DNA of 64,000 bases from Thermophilibacter provencensis. Lineage in GTDB: Bacteria; Actinomycetota; Coriobacteriia; Coriobacteriales; Atopobiaceae. The notes below the pieces were generated by a model. That model was given only the letters and a program-made list of their open reading frames with translations. It was not told the origin of the DNA and did not search any database. Positions within the stretch are counted from its first letter, which is position 1. Each line of letters begins with the position of its first letter. The position numbers and the translations under genes were made by a program. Shown in pieces: positions 1 to 8,228 of the stretch. Location of the stretch: NCBI RefSeq assembly GCF_030372065.1, contig NZ_JAUDEA010000005.1, positions 62,001 to 126,000 of the forward strand, in the 5' to 3' direction.

Positions 1-138
1 CCCGAGTCCATCCACATGTACTATGACCTCGGTCTTGACTACGTGTCCTGCTCGCCGTACCGCGTGCCCATCGCCCGCCTTGCGGCTGCCCAGGCCAAGA
101 TCGAGGCCAACGGCGGCGCCGAGAAGGTCGCCAAGTAA
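1..138 (+). CDS. ppdK: Pyruvate phosphate dikinase, C-terminal end (partial)
   Basis: Only the last 45 codons lie in the window; the gene begins upstream of position 1 and ends at a TAA at 136-138. The readable tail has the run [18 protein letters not shown], which matches the end of the PEP/pyruvate-binding barrel of pyruvate phosphate dikinase, the enzyme that interconverts pyruvate, ATP and phosphate with PEP, AMP and pyrophosphate. In anaerobes it often works in the glycolytic direction using pyrophosphate. The related PEP synthase and PTS enzyme I share the fold but end differently. It is followed at 198 by an inverted repeat and then by dgt on the same strand. Confidence 0.85.
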   Translation, partial: PESIHMYYDLGLDYVSCSPYRVPIARLAAAQAKIEANGGAEKVAK

Positions 139-197
139 GCGACGTCTTCTCACGCACGCCCCATCGAGGGAGGGAGCCCCGCGCTCCCTCCCTCTTC

Positions 198-346
198 TGT
201 CATTTGGGGACGTGTTATTTCTCTCAGAAAAATTGGGACAGGTCTTGTATTGCCGCGTCGCTGCGTGGTCGAACGTGGTCTTTCACCTGCTGTCTTCTTG
301 ACCTATCCCATTTTTTCTGAGAGAAATAACACGTCCCCAAATGACA
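198..346. repeat. REP-like inverted repeat, 46-bp arms
   Basis: The arm at 198-243 and the arm at 301-346 are reverse complements with only two mismatches over 46 bases. Each arm reads TTTGGGGACGTG, then TTATTTCTCTCAGA, then an A-rich stretch and GGGACAGGT or a variant. The 57-base interior carries no gene. It sits between ppdK and dgt and could act as a bidirectional terminator or an inserted palindrome. The same arm recurs at 42938-42985, 47361-47396 and twice at 47637-47727, so it is a dispersed family. No transposase is nearby. Confidence 0.85.
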
Positions 347-365
347 GACGGGTCAAGGAGACGGG

Positions 366-1409
366 ATGAGGGTTCTGACGCGAATCGAGCTTGAGCGCAC
401 CGAGCATGAGCGGCTCTCCCCGGACGCCGCCTTTGCGGATGCCTCTCTCGGGAGGCTCCGCCCCGAGCCCGAGGACGACCTCAGGACATGTTTCCAGTGC
501 GACAGGGACCGCATACTCCACAGCAAGAGCTTTAGGCGGCTCGCGCACAAGACCCAGGTGTTTCTCGCCCCAGAGGGCGATCACTACCGCACGCGCCTGA
601 TACACACGCTCGAGGTTGGCCAGGTTGCTCGCTCAATCGCCCGTCCCCTGGGGCTCAACGAGGACTTGACCGAGGCCATAGCACTGGGACACGACCTTGG
701 CCACACCCCCTTTGGCCATGTGGGGGAGCGTGCCCTCTCGCATGCCATTGCGCTCTACCGGGGACTTGACCCCGATGCTCCCGCCTCGCGTCGGATGTTC
801 TCGCACAACGAGCAGAGCGCCCGCATCGTCGAGCGCCTTGAGCGTGACGGCCGTGGGCTCAACCTCACGCGCGAGGTTGTGGACGGCATTCGCAGCCACA
901 CCGGGACGCTGCGCGCCTGCACCCTCGAGGGGCGCGTCGTCGCCCTTGCCGACCGCATTGCCTACGTCTGCCATGACATCGACGACGCCGAGCGCGCCGG
1001 CCTCCTTCGTGAGGGCGACCTTCCCGCAGGCCCGCGCGACCTTCTGGGCTCGAGCTCGTCCGAGCGGATCGAGACCATGGTCCACGACGTTGTCTCAAGC
1101 AGCGCCGAGAAGGGCGACATCGTGATGTCCGCTCCCGTGCACGACGCCATGATGAGCATGCGCTCGTTCCTGTTTGAGAACCTCTACTCCCACGGTGACG
1201 CCAAATGGGAGGAGCCCAAGGCATATGCCATGCTCGTTGACCTTTTCTCGTACTTTGTCTCGCACCTCGACGAGGTTCCCGAGGAGTATCTCATCCAGGA
1301 TGACGCTTCCGAGATTCAGGTCGCGGACTTCGTCTCCGGCATGACCGACCGCTACGCGGTTGGGCTCTACGAGGAGCTCAAGATCCCGCAGTCCTGGAAG
1401 CGCCGCTGA
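366..1409 (+). CDS. dgt: dGTP triphosphohydrolase-like HD-domain protein
   Basis: Hydrolyses dNTPs (classically dGTP) to the nucleoside and triphosphate, acting in nucleotide-pool control in the cytoplasm. The 347-residue protein has the family opening RDRILHSKSFRRLAHKTQVF near residues 48-66 followed by the metal-binding HD pattern: His80 in RTRLIHTLEV, His109-Asp110 in GHDLGHTPFGH, and a later Asp in ALADRIAYVCHD. The size fits the short dNTPase subgroup rather than the ~500-residue E. coli enzyme, so the preferred substrate is open. AAGGAG at 354-359 sits six bases before the ATG at 366, fixing the start. Elsewhere dgt often precedes dnaG-rpoD; here the next gene is an unrelated membrane protein. 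Confidence 0.92.
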   Translation: MRVLTRIELERTEHERLSPDAAFADASLGRLRPEPEDDLRTCFQCDRDRILHSKSFRRLAHKTQVFLAPEGDHYRTRLIHTLEVGQVARSIARPLGLNEDLTEAIALGHDLGHTPFGHVGERALSHAIALYRGLDPDAPASRRMFSHNEQSARIVERLERDGRGLNLTREVVDGIRSHTGTLRACTLEGRVVALADRIAYVCHDIDDAERAGLLREGDLPAGPRDLLGSSSSERIETMVHDVVSSSAEKGDIVMSAPVHDAMMSMRSFLFENLYSHGDAKWEEPKAYAMLVDLFSYFVSHLDEVPEEYLIQDDASEIQVADFVSGMTDRYAVGLYEELKIPQSWKRR

Positions 1410-1489
1410 CGCCCCCGGTTCCTGGTGTTTTGGCTGACCCCTGCTGCGCGCGGTAGAATACGGTGTCTTGCTTCGTGGGAGGGGGTCGT

Positions 1490-2443
1490 ATGTCCAGGCG
1501 TGGGGGAGGCTGCCTTACGGCCGCTGCCGTAGCGCTCTCGCTTGTCGTGCTCGCGCTCGCCGCGGGGCTCGTTTGCCTCGTGCTTACCAACGGAGCGCCC
1601 ACGGCAGAGGTGGGGGCGCCCCTTGAGGAGGAGCTCGTCCCCAAGGCCTTTGACGAGTACGCGTGGGGAGAGCTCTCCGAGGTCGCCGCCATGATCTCCT
1701 CCGCCCCCTCGGACGAGGAGGGACGCGCCATAGCCGAGAAGTACGGCGTTTCTGTGGGGAGCGTCCGGCCCCTTGCGCTTGACGACGGCAGGACCTGCTC
1801 GCTCACCGTGGTTGGCATCCGCGCGGACGAGCGTGCCGACGGCTCGGGCGTGTCCGGGCTCACGCTCATGGCCTCGCCCATCTCCGTCAGGGCCATGAAC
1901 GAGGAGGAGACCAATGCCGGGGGCTGGGAGTCCTCGGACCTTAGGTCCTGGCTCGCCGCGGAGGGCATGGGCCTGCTCCCTGGCGAGCTTGCCGAGGCGA
2001 TCGTTCCCGTCCGCAAGCTCACCAACAACGTTGGCGTGACGAGCGACGCCGCCTCCGTCACGGAGACGGACGACTCGCTCTGGCTCTTCTCCGCCTCCGA
2101 GGTGTGCGGTACCGTGACCTGGTTCACCGACGAGTACGGCGTGGAGCCCAATGCGCACACGGGCTACGTTGACTTTGCCCCCTACGACGCCCTTCTCAAC
2201 CTGGAGGGCGAGCAGTACGAGTACTTCTCGGCCGCGGGCGTGAGCGCGAGCTCCGACCCCCAGGGCGCGCTTCGGCTCACCTATGGCGGGTCCGAGACCT
2301 CCTGGTGGTATCGAACCGCGTACCCCTTCACCTACGTTGGCGGGGACGAGTGCTACTTCTACCAGGTCATGGCCTCGGGGTACCCCTCAACAACGGGGCT
2401 TGCGACCAGCGCCTCGGGTGTGACGGTCGGTTTCTGCCTCTAG
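1490..2443 (+). CDS. DUF6273-type membrane-anchored protein
   Basis: A 317-residue protein starting at ATG 1490, just after a GGGAGGGGG ribosome-binding site; an in-frame ATG at 1463 lacks one. Residues 8-32 form a single hydrophobic segment (signal anchor). The outer part holds the pattern GGWESSDLRSWL, then LVP-like AEAIVPVRKLTNN and DDSLWLFSASEV, followed by a C-terminal SWWYRTAY segment. This is the lectin-like arrangement seen in DUF6273 proteins of gut anaerobes, whose function is unknown. A TAGAAT -10-like hexamer at 1454-1459 suggests its own promoter. Predicted to be cell-surface; the ligand cannot be inferred. Confidence 0.75.
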   Translation: MSRRGGGCLTAAAVALSLVVLALAAGLVCLVLTNGAPTAEVGAPLEEELVPKAFDEYAWGELSEVAAMISSAPSDEEGRAIAEKYGVSVGSVRPLALDDGRTCSLTVVGIRADERADGSGVSGLTLMASPISVRAMNEEETNAGGWESSDLRSWLAAEGMGLLPGELAEAIVPVRKLTNNVGVTSDAASVTETDDSLWLFSASEVCGTVTWFTDEYGVEPNAHTGYVDFAPYDALLNLEGEQYEYFSAAGVSASSDPQGALRLTYGGSETSWWYRTAYPFTYVGGDECYFYQVMASGYPSTTGLATSASGVTVGFCL

Positions 2444-2489
2444 CCGTGCTCTGGCCTCCGGGAGACTTCCAAAGAGAGTTGTGTGGTTC

Positions 2490-2518
2490 TTGTCCAATGC
2501 CGCTTGGTGCCCTATAAT
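2490..2518 (+). promoter_or_regulatory. Promoter of rplS
   Basis: TTGTCC at 2490-2495 and TATAAT at 2513-2518 are separated by exactly 17 bases, a sigma-70-type match (4/6 and 6/6). Transcription would begin near 2525, about 65 bases before the rplS start. Confidence 0.8.
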
Positions 2519-2590
2519 CAAGCGCTGTGTGTAAACCTATGTGTCGTTCGCGAGAGCGTCGGCACCTCTAGAGAAAAACGAGGTATGAAC

Positions 2591-2935
2591 ATGGACTACA
2601 TCCGCGCCATCGAGCGTCAGCAGATTCGCGAGGACATCCCCGCGGTCAAGGTTGGCGACCACGTCAAGGTGCACTATCGCATCGTCGAGGGCGACCGCAC
2701 CCGTGAGCAGGTCTTTGAGGGCGACGTCATCCGCATGAGCGGCGCCGGTGCTCGCGAGACCTTCACCGTGCGCAAGATCAGCTTCTCCGTGGGCGTTGAG
2801 CGCACCTTCCCGCTGCACAGCCCCAAGATCGCCAAGCTCGAGGTCGTTCGTCACGGCGACATCCGTCGCGCCAAGCTCTACTACCTCCGCGACCGCGTGG
2901 GCAAGGCCGCCCGCATTCGCGAGAAGCGCGACTAG
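2591..2935 (+). CDS. rplS: 50S ribosomal protein L19
   Basis: L19 lies at the 30S-50S interface of the ribosome. The 114-residue product has the usual length and the conserved stretches [26 protein letters not shown] and [18 protein letters not shown], with the basic C-terminal [18 protein letters not shown]. Two ATGs are available: 2585 is only one base after the GAGG at 2580-2583, whereas 2591 is seven bases after it, so 2591 is preferred. It has a strong promoter (2490-2518) and a terminator (2959-2984) and is probably transcribed alone. In Firmicutes L19 also precedes rnhB, as here. Confidence 0.96.
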   Translation: MDYIRAIERQQIREDIPAVKVGDHVKVHYRIVEGDRTREQVFEGDVIRMSGAGARETFTVRKISFSVGVERTFPLHSPKIAKLEVVRHGDIRRAKLYYLRDRVGKAARIREKRD

Positions 2936-2958
2936 GCGTCATAGCTCAGTTCGTCAGG

Positions 2959-2984
2959 ACCGCCCCCTCGGGGGCGGTTTTGCT
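2959..2984 (+). terminator. Intrinsic terminator after rplS
   Basis: ACCGCCCC-CTCG-GGGGCGGT stem (2959-2978) followed by TTTTG. It lies 24 bases after the rplS stop and before rnhB. Confidence 0.85.
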
Positions 2985-3005
2985 ATGCAGGGGGGGTAGA
3001 TTGCC

Positions 3006-3797
3006 ATGGTATCCAGCACACCGCGTCCCGCGACGGCCCGAGAGATCGTAGCGCTTCTCGCCGATGCTCCCGAGGAGGAGGCTAGGGCGCTGATCGAACG
3101 CTACGCGGAGGACCCGCGCAAGCAGGTTATCCGTGCCGTTGAGGCGGCGCGCCGCCGCCTTGCCCGCAGCGAGGCGGAGCGCGAGCGGGTTGCAGCCCTG
3201 TATGAGCTTGAGCGGGAGCTTGGCGGCAGCGGTCTTGTCGTCGGCGTTGACGAGGTCGGCCGGGGCGCGCTCGCCGGGCCGCTCACGGTCTGTGCGGTCT
3301 GCCTTCCTCCGGAGCCCCATATCATGGGCCTCAACGACTCCAAGCAGCTCACCCCCGCGCGGCGCGAGGGGATAGCGGCGCAGGTCGCCGACGTTGCCGT
3401 GGCCATTGGCATCGCGCACATAGATCCTGCCGCCATCGACGCCCTGGGTATGGGGACCGTTCTTCCGCGAGCCATGGCTCAGGCGATTCGCGATACCGGG
3501 ATAGAGCCGGATGCGGTTCTCATCGATGGGAACCCCGTACACGCCCATCCCGCCGAGCGGTGTATCGTGAAGGGCGACGCGCGCGTTGCCTCGATCGCCG
3601 CCGCCTCCATCGTTGCCAAGGTCACGCGTGACGCGCTTATGGTTGCCTACGACGAGGAGTACCCCGGCTATCACCTGGCCTCGTGCAAGGGCTATGGTTC
3701 CGCAGAGCACATTGCGGCCATTCGCGAGCGCGGTCTTTCTCCCATCCACCGCGCCTCGTTTTGTGGAAACTTCCTGGAGACCGCGCGCCTGTTTTAA
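3006..3797 (+). CDS. rnhB: Ribonuclease HII
   Basis: Cleaves RNA in RNA-DNA hybrids and removes misincorporated ribonucleotides from DNA. The 263-residue protein carries the signature GVDEVGRGALAGPL at residues 80-93 with catalytic Asp82 and Glu83, the DSKQL motif near 111-115, a third acidic site in VLIDGNP and the C-terminal GYGSAEHIAAI. The 70-residue N-terminal extension, rich in Arg and Glu, is common in rnhB of Gram-positive bacteria. A G-run upstream of ATG 3006 serves as ribosome-binding site. It follows the rplS terminator and precedes yraN. Confidence 0.95.
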   Translation: MVSSTPRPATAREIVALLADAPEEEARALIERYAEDPRKQVIRAVEAARRRLARSEAERERVAALYELERELGGSGLVVGVDEVGRGALAGPLTVCAVCLPPEPHIMGLNDSKQLTPARREGIAAQVADVAVAIGIAHIDPAAIDALGMGTVLPRAMAQAIRDTGIEPDAVLIDGNPVHAHPAERCIVKGDARVASIAAASIVAKVTRDALMVAYDEEYPGYHLASCKGYGSAEHIAAIRERGLSPIHRASFCGNFLETARLF

Positions 3798-3973
3798 TGA
3801 TTTATATTTGAACCCCGCGCGTGTCCCCACGCCCTTCCGGCGCCCATACTGCCAAGAATCCGACTCAACATTTTGACGTGGCAGCTACGTGACCCTCTCG
3901 CGCAGCTACCGGGAAGCTTCGTGCAAGCTTCGTCTGCGACGCTCTTCTCACATCGACGTGAGGAGGCAGAGCT

Positions 3974-4462
3974 ATGGAGTCAGTCTTTGAGGCAACCCTT
4001 TCCGAGCCCGTGGAAGCGCTTGAGCAGGAGCGCGACCCCGCACCCGTTGCGGTTAACCCACCGTGTGCCGAGCTGTCGTCTCATGACCTTGGGAAACGGG
4101 GCGAGGACGCCGCCGTTCGGTCCCTGACCGACCGCGGCTGGCAGATCATCGTGCGCAACTGGCACTGTTCTGAGGGCGAGGTCGATATCATCGCCAAGGA
4201 CCCAGACGGCGAGCTGGTCTTTGTTGAGGTGAAGACGAGGCACTCGCCTGGGGCGGAGCAGGGTCTTGGGTATGAGGTCATTCCTGAGGAGGCCGTCGAC
4301 GAGGCCAAGCGTGCGAGGTATGTGAGGTGCGCCTCGCTCTTTCTCAGGTCCACGCCCTACATTGAGCGCGTGCGCTTTGACGTGATCGCCATCACCGTCA
4401 CGGGACCGGGCAGGGCTCATCTCCGCCACATCGGGCGCGCCTTTGAGGGTGACGACCTATGA
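3974..4462 (+). CDS. yraN: UPF0102 family protein (YraN-like nuclease fold)
   Basis: A 162-residue protein with about 40 extra residues at the N terminus before the family core. The core shows LGKRGEDAAVRSLTDRGW, then GEVDIIAKD and ELVFVEVKTR, the E-x-D...E-x-K arrangement of the restriction-endonuclease-like fold. The cellular role of this widespread family is not settled; its conserved neighbourhood with rnhB, comM and dprA points to DNA processing. A strong GAGGAGG precedes ATG 3974. It overlaps comM by four bases (ATGA), indicating translational coupling. Confidence 0.9.
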   Translation: MESVFEATLSEPVEALEQERDPAPVAVNPPCAELSSHDLGKRGEDAAVRSLTDRGWQIIVRNWHCSEGEVDIIAKDPDGELVFVEVKTRHSPGAEQGLGYEVIPEEAVDEAKRARYVRCASLFLRSTPYIERVRFDVIAITVTGPGRAHLRHIGRAFEGDDL

Positions 4463-5949
4463 GCGGGGGCGCAGTCAGCGTCTCGACCGCTCAGATTCAC
4501 GGCGTGGAGACCATTTCCGTCGAGGTCCAGGTGAGTCTTTCGGGCGGCCTGCCCGGGTTTGACGTCGTGGGTATGCCGGACGCCTCGGTTCTCGAGGCAC
4601 GCTCGCGCGTGCGCTGCGCCCTGAAGGCGTGCAACTTCACCATCCCGCGCGAGCACGTGATCATCAATCTCATGCCCGGAGACAAGCGAAAGACGGGCAC
4701 GGCGTTTGACCTGCCCATAGCCGTTGCCATTCTCATTGCGACCAGGCAGCTTCCCCCGGACGTTGCGAGGGGTTGTCTGCTTGTGGGGGAGCTCGGGTTG
4801 AACGGCGAGGTAAACCCCGTGCGAGGGGACGTCGCCTATGCCGCGCTCGCTCGCGAGAAGGGCCTGACCCTCGTGACGTCCGCGGACAGTCCGCTGACCC
4901 CCGGGCTCGTCGGGGACGCTCGGGGCATCTCGACGCTCGGGCAGCTGAGGGAGGGTGCGGAGAACCTCCCGCTTCTCCGCCAGCGAGAGTCGTGCGTCGG
5001 CGCTCAGCGCGACAGGGCCATCGACTTCATTGACGTTGTGGACCAGGAGCTCGCCAAGCGCGCTATGGTCATAGCGGCAGCGGGAAGGCACGGCATGCTC
5101 ATGATTGGGCCGCCCGGCGCGGGAAAGACGATGCTCGCCCGCAGGCTCCCCACCATCCTTCCACCGCTCACGGATGACGAGCGCGCCATGGCGCTGCTCA
5201 TTCACTCCGTTGCCGGCCAGTCGCTCGACACGGTTGCCGAGGGGAGAAGGCCGTTCAGGGCGCCGCACCACTCCATCTCAACCGGCGGCCTCATAGGGGG
5301 CGGAAGGCCGGTCATTCCCGGCGAGATCTCACTCGCCCACGGGGGCGTCCTCTTTCTCGACGAGCTTCCCGAGTTTGCGAGAAACTCGCTGCAGGCTCTG
5401 AGGCAGCCCCTCGAGGACGGCGTGGTGAGAATCACCCGCGTGGAGGGCTCCTACTCGTTTCCCTGTGACTTTCAGCTCGTTGCGGCGGCCAACCCCTGCC
5501 CCTGCGGTCATCTGGGCGACCCGGGGCACGAGTGCACCTGCTCGGCGGCGAGAATCGCGGCCTACCAGAGCCGCATCGGTGGACCGCTCATGGACAGGAT
5601 TGACATCGTCGTGGACGTTGCGCGCCCCAAGAGCTCCAAGGTGATTCAGGGCCAGGAGGGTATGGGCACGCACGAGATGGCCGAGCTCGTATCCGCAGCG
5701 CGGGAGTTCAGGAAGGAGCGGGAGCTGGGGCTTGGGGAAGCCATCAGAGACCCCGTCGCGCGCGCCCGTCTTGACCCTCGTGCCCAGGCGGTCTTCGAGA
5801 GTCTGGCGGACCGGCTGGCGCTGGGTGGGCGCGCCATCGTCCGCGTCGCGCGCGTTGCGAGGACCATTGCCGACCTCGAGCAGCGCGAGTACGTGAGCGA
5901 GGACAACGTTGTCGAGGCGCTGGGGTTTCGCTCCCGCGAGATGTCCTGA
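4459..5949 (+). CDS. comM: YifB/ComM-family Mg-chelatase-like AAA+ ATPase
   Basis: ComM is a hexameric AAA+ helicase that helps branch migration during natural transformation; YifB homologues are widespread. The 496-residue protein has the N-terminal Lon-protease-like fold domain (LSGGLPGFDVVGMPD, GDKRKTGTAFDLPIA), Walker A GPPGAGKTM near residue 218, Walker B VLFLDELPEF, and a zinc-binding-like stretch PCPCGHLGDPGHECTC typical of this family. The C-terminal Mg-chelatase helical domain includes GLGEAIRDPVARAR. It lies between yraN and dprA, so the three may form a DNA-uptake/processing operon; no other competence genes are in the window. Confidence 0.92.
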   Translation: MSGGAVSVSTAQIHGVETISVEVQVSLSGGLPGFDVVGMPDASVLEARSRVRCALKACNFTIPREHVIINLMPGDKRKTGTAFDLPIAVAILIATRQLPPDVARGCLLVGELGLNGEVNPVRGDVAYAALAREKGLTLVTSADSPLTPGLVGDARGISTLGQLREGAENLPLLRQRESCVGAQRDRAIDFIDVVDQELAKRAMVIAAAGRHGMLMIGPPGAGKTMLARRLPTILPPLTDDERAMALLIHSVAGQSLDTVAEGRRPFRAPHHSISTGGLIGGGRPVIPGEISLAHGGVLFLDELPEFARNSLQALRQPLEDGVVRITRVEGSYSFPCDFQLVAAANPCPCGHLGDPGHECTCSAARIAAYQSRIGGPLMDRIDIVVDVARPKSSKVIQGQEGMGTHEMAELVSAAREFRKERELGLGEAIRDPVARARLDPRAQAVFESLADRLALGGRAIVRVARVARTIADLEQREYVSEDNVVEALGFRSREMS

Positions 5950-5959
5950 GGAGGCGGCC

Positions 5960-6865
5960 ATGTCAGACGTGCTGAGAGGGGATCGCTGGGAGATCGCGAG
6001 AGGGGAGGAGGGATACCCTCCTACGTTGGAGGACCTGGAGAGCCCGCCCGAGCTGATCTTTGGCGTGGGTCAGAGAGAGGCGCTTCTCGGCCCTGCGCTT
6101 GCCGTGGTGGGAGCGCGGCGGGCCACGCCCTACGGGCTCTCCATTGCGGAGATGGCCGCACGAGTTGCCGCCGAGTGCGGGGTTACCGTGATATCGGGTG
6201 GGGCCATGGGCTGCGATCATGCCGCCGGATACGGCGCCCTTAGGGCGGGCGGAAGGACGGTTGTGGTCTCCGGCTGCGGCGCAGACGTGGTGTACCCGTC
6301 ATCCTCTCGCGATGTCTTTGAGGGGGCCGTCTCCTCGGGCGGCGCCGTCATCTCCGCGCAGGGCTGGGGCTCGGGCCCCCGGCGGTGGGCCTTCCCCAAG
6401 AGAAACGCGCTCATTGCGGCGCTCTCGCAGGTGCTCGTGGTCACGGAGGCCGGCGTGCGCTCGGGAACGATGTCGACGGCGGACGCGGCGGTCGAGCTCG
6501 GAAGGACCGTCTACGCCATCCCGGGGTCGATCTTCTCGCCCAACTCGGCGGGAACCAACCGCCTGTTGAGCGAGGGAGCGCGGGTCATCCCCGACGAGCA
6601 GTCCCTCGCTCTTGCCATCTCGCTCGACTTTGGCGTCGCTCGCTTTTCCGAGGCCCGTGGTAGACTCGCTTTGGGCCCCATCATGTCCGCGCTGCTCGCG
6701 TCGCCCTCGCGGCCCGACGAGCTTGCCGCGCGGCTGGGGGAGAGCGTTCTCACGATACTCAAGACGCTTACCGAGTTTGAGTCCCGGCGCGTTGTCGAGC
6801 GGCTGCCCGATGGGCGCTACTCGCCCACGCGGGAGTACCTCATGGGGCTGGGCGATGGCTCGTAG
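5960..6865 (+). CDS. dprA: DNA-processing protein DprA
   Basis: DprA binds incoming single-stranded DNA and loads RecA during transformation. The 301-residue protein has the Rossmann-like core: VVGARRATPYG, VISGGAMGCDHAAGYGAL, the GCGADVVYP turn, and RNALIAALSQVLVVTEA followed by SGTMSTADAAVELGRTVYAIPG. A C-terminal winged-helix-like segment (PDELAARLGESVLTILKTL) is present. The start at 5960 follows AGGAGG overlapping the comM stop. In Firmicutes topA usually lies between dprA and trmFO; here trmFO follows directly, so topA must be elsewhere. Confidence 0.93.
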   Translation: MSDVLRGDRWEIARGEEGYPPTLEDLESPPELIFGVGQREALLGPALAVVGARRATPYGLSIAEMAARVAAECGVTVISGGAMGCDHAAGYGALRAGGRTVVVSGCGADVVYPSSSRDVFEGAVSSGGAVISAQGWGSGPRRWAFPKRNALIAALSQVLVVTEAGVRSGTMSTADAAVELGRTVYAIPGSIFSPNSAGTNRLLSEGARVIPDEQSLALAISLDFGVARFSEARGRLALGPIMSALLASPSRPDELAARLGESVLTILKTLTEFESRRVVERLPDGRYSPTREYLMGLGDGS

Positions 6866-6890
6866 GCGCGGCTAACGGGTGGGAGGAACA

Positions 6891-8228
6891 ATGGAGGACC
6901 AGGTGAGCGTTGTCGGCGGCGGCCTCGCCGGCTGCGAGTGCGCGCTTCAGCTGGCGCGCAGGGGCATCCGCGTGAGGCTGTTTGAGCAGCGGCCCGCCCA
7001 CGAGTCACCCGCGCACCACACGGGCTCCTTTGCCGAGCTCGTCTGCTCCAACTCGCTCAAGTCGACAAAGCCCGATACTGCCGCGGGCCTGCTGAAGAAC
7101 GAGCTGGACATGATGGGGAGCGTGCTTCTTGGCTGTGCCCGCCGCACCTCCGTCCCCGCCGGCGGCGCCCTTGCCGTTGACCGCGAGGCCTTCTCGGCCG
7201 AGGTCACGAGGCTCATCGAGAGCGAGCTGCTCATCGAGGTGGCGCGCGAGCGGGTGAGGGAGATTCCCGTGGGGCAAAGTGTCATCGCCGCGGGCCCGCT
7301 CTGCTCCGACGAGCTCTTCGAGGCCATTGCCAACGCTGTGGGCGGAACAAGGATGAGCTTCTATGACGCGGCTGCCCCCATCGTGGACGCGGACTCGCTC
7401 GACCGCTCCGTGGTCTTCGAGCAGTCCCGCTACGAGCAGGGCGGTGGGGGAGATTACCTCAACTGCCCCATGAGCCGCGAGGAGTACGACGCGTTCATGG
7501 ACGCGCTCCTCTCCGCCGATCGCGTCATTGCCCGTGACTTTGAGCAGCGGGACCTCTTCTGCGCGTGCCAGCCCCTCGAGGAGGTGGCCAGGACGGGGCA
7601 TGACTCCCTTCGCTATGGCGCGCTCAAGCCCGTTGGCCTGACCGACCCCCGAACAGGCCGCAGGCCATGGGCGGCGGTCCAGCTTAGGGCGGAAAACCCC
7701 GCGAGAACCGCCTTCAACCTCGTTGGCTTTCAGACCAACCTCACCTGGCCCGAGCAGCGTCGGGTCTTTAGGATGATTCCAGGGCTCGAGTCCGCCGAGT
7801 TCCTGCGCTACGGCGTGATGCACCGCAACTCCTTCGTCGACGCTCCCCACGCGCTCGATCGCACGTTCAAGATCCCCGGCACCAGGGCGCGCCTCGCCGG
7901 CCAGATCACCGGCACGGAGGGCTACGTCGAGGCCATCGCCTCCGGCCTTCTCGCCGCGCTCAACACCTATGCTGAGGTTCGCGGCCTTCCCGCGGTGCAG
8001 CTTCCGCCCACGGGCGCCCTGGGTTCGCTCGTTGCCTACGCCACGGATCCCGCGACAACGGGATACCAGCCCATGCACGTGAACTTTGGCATCGTTCCCC
8101 CGTTGCAGGACCCGCCCAGAAACAAGGCCGAGAAGCGCGCCGCCCTTGTTGCCCGAGCAGCCGAGGACCTCACTCGCTACCTTGAGCAGCGCCCCGACCT
8201 CTTTCCTGCGGCGGCCGGGGACAGGTGA
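6891..8228 (+). CDS. trmFO: tRNA (uracil-5-)-methyltransferase, folate/FAD-dependent
   Basis: Makes 5-methyluridine at position 54 of tRNA using methylenetetrahydrofolate and FAD, in place of the SAM enzyme TrmA. The 445-residue protein begins with the FAD-binding VVGGGLAGCECALQLARRG and has ELVCSNSLKS, DREAFSAEVT, and RTFKIPGTRARLAGQITG with GYVEAIASG near the C terminus, all typical of TrmFO. GGGAGGA at 6881-6887 sets the ATG at 6891; an earlier in-frame GTG at 6879 is unlikely. It overlaps the recombinase gene by four bases. Confidence 0.95.
   Translation: MEDQVSVVGGGLAGCECALQLARRGIRVRLFEQRPAHESPAHHTGSFAELVCSNSLKSTKPDTAAGLLKNELDMMGSVLLGCARRTSVPAGGALAVDREAFSAEVTRLIESELLIEVARERVREIPVGQSVIAAGPLCSDELFEAIANAVGGTRMSFYDAAAPIVDADSLDRSVVFEQSRYEQGGGGDYLNCPMSREEYDAFMDALLSADRVIARDFEQRDLFCACQPLEEVARTGHDSLRYGALKPVGLTDPRTGRRPWAAVQLRAENPARTAFNLVGFQTNLTWPEQRRVFRMIPGLESAEFLRYGVMHRNSFVDAPHALDRTFKIPGTRARLAGQITGTEGYVEAIASGLLAALNTYAEVRGLPAVQLPPTGALGSLVAYATDPATTGYQPMHVNFGIVPPLQDPPRNKAEKRAALVARAAEDLTRYLEQRPDLFPAAAGDR

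Noticed and set aside
2483-2590. Longer rplS start at 2483
   Set aside because: It would include the promoter -10 element (2513-2518), so that region is upstream of the transcript start.
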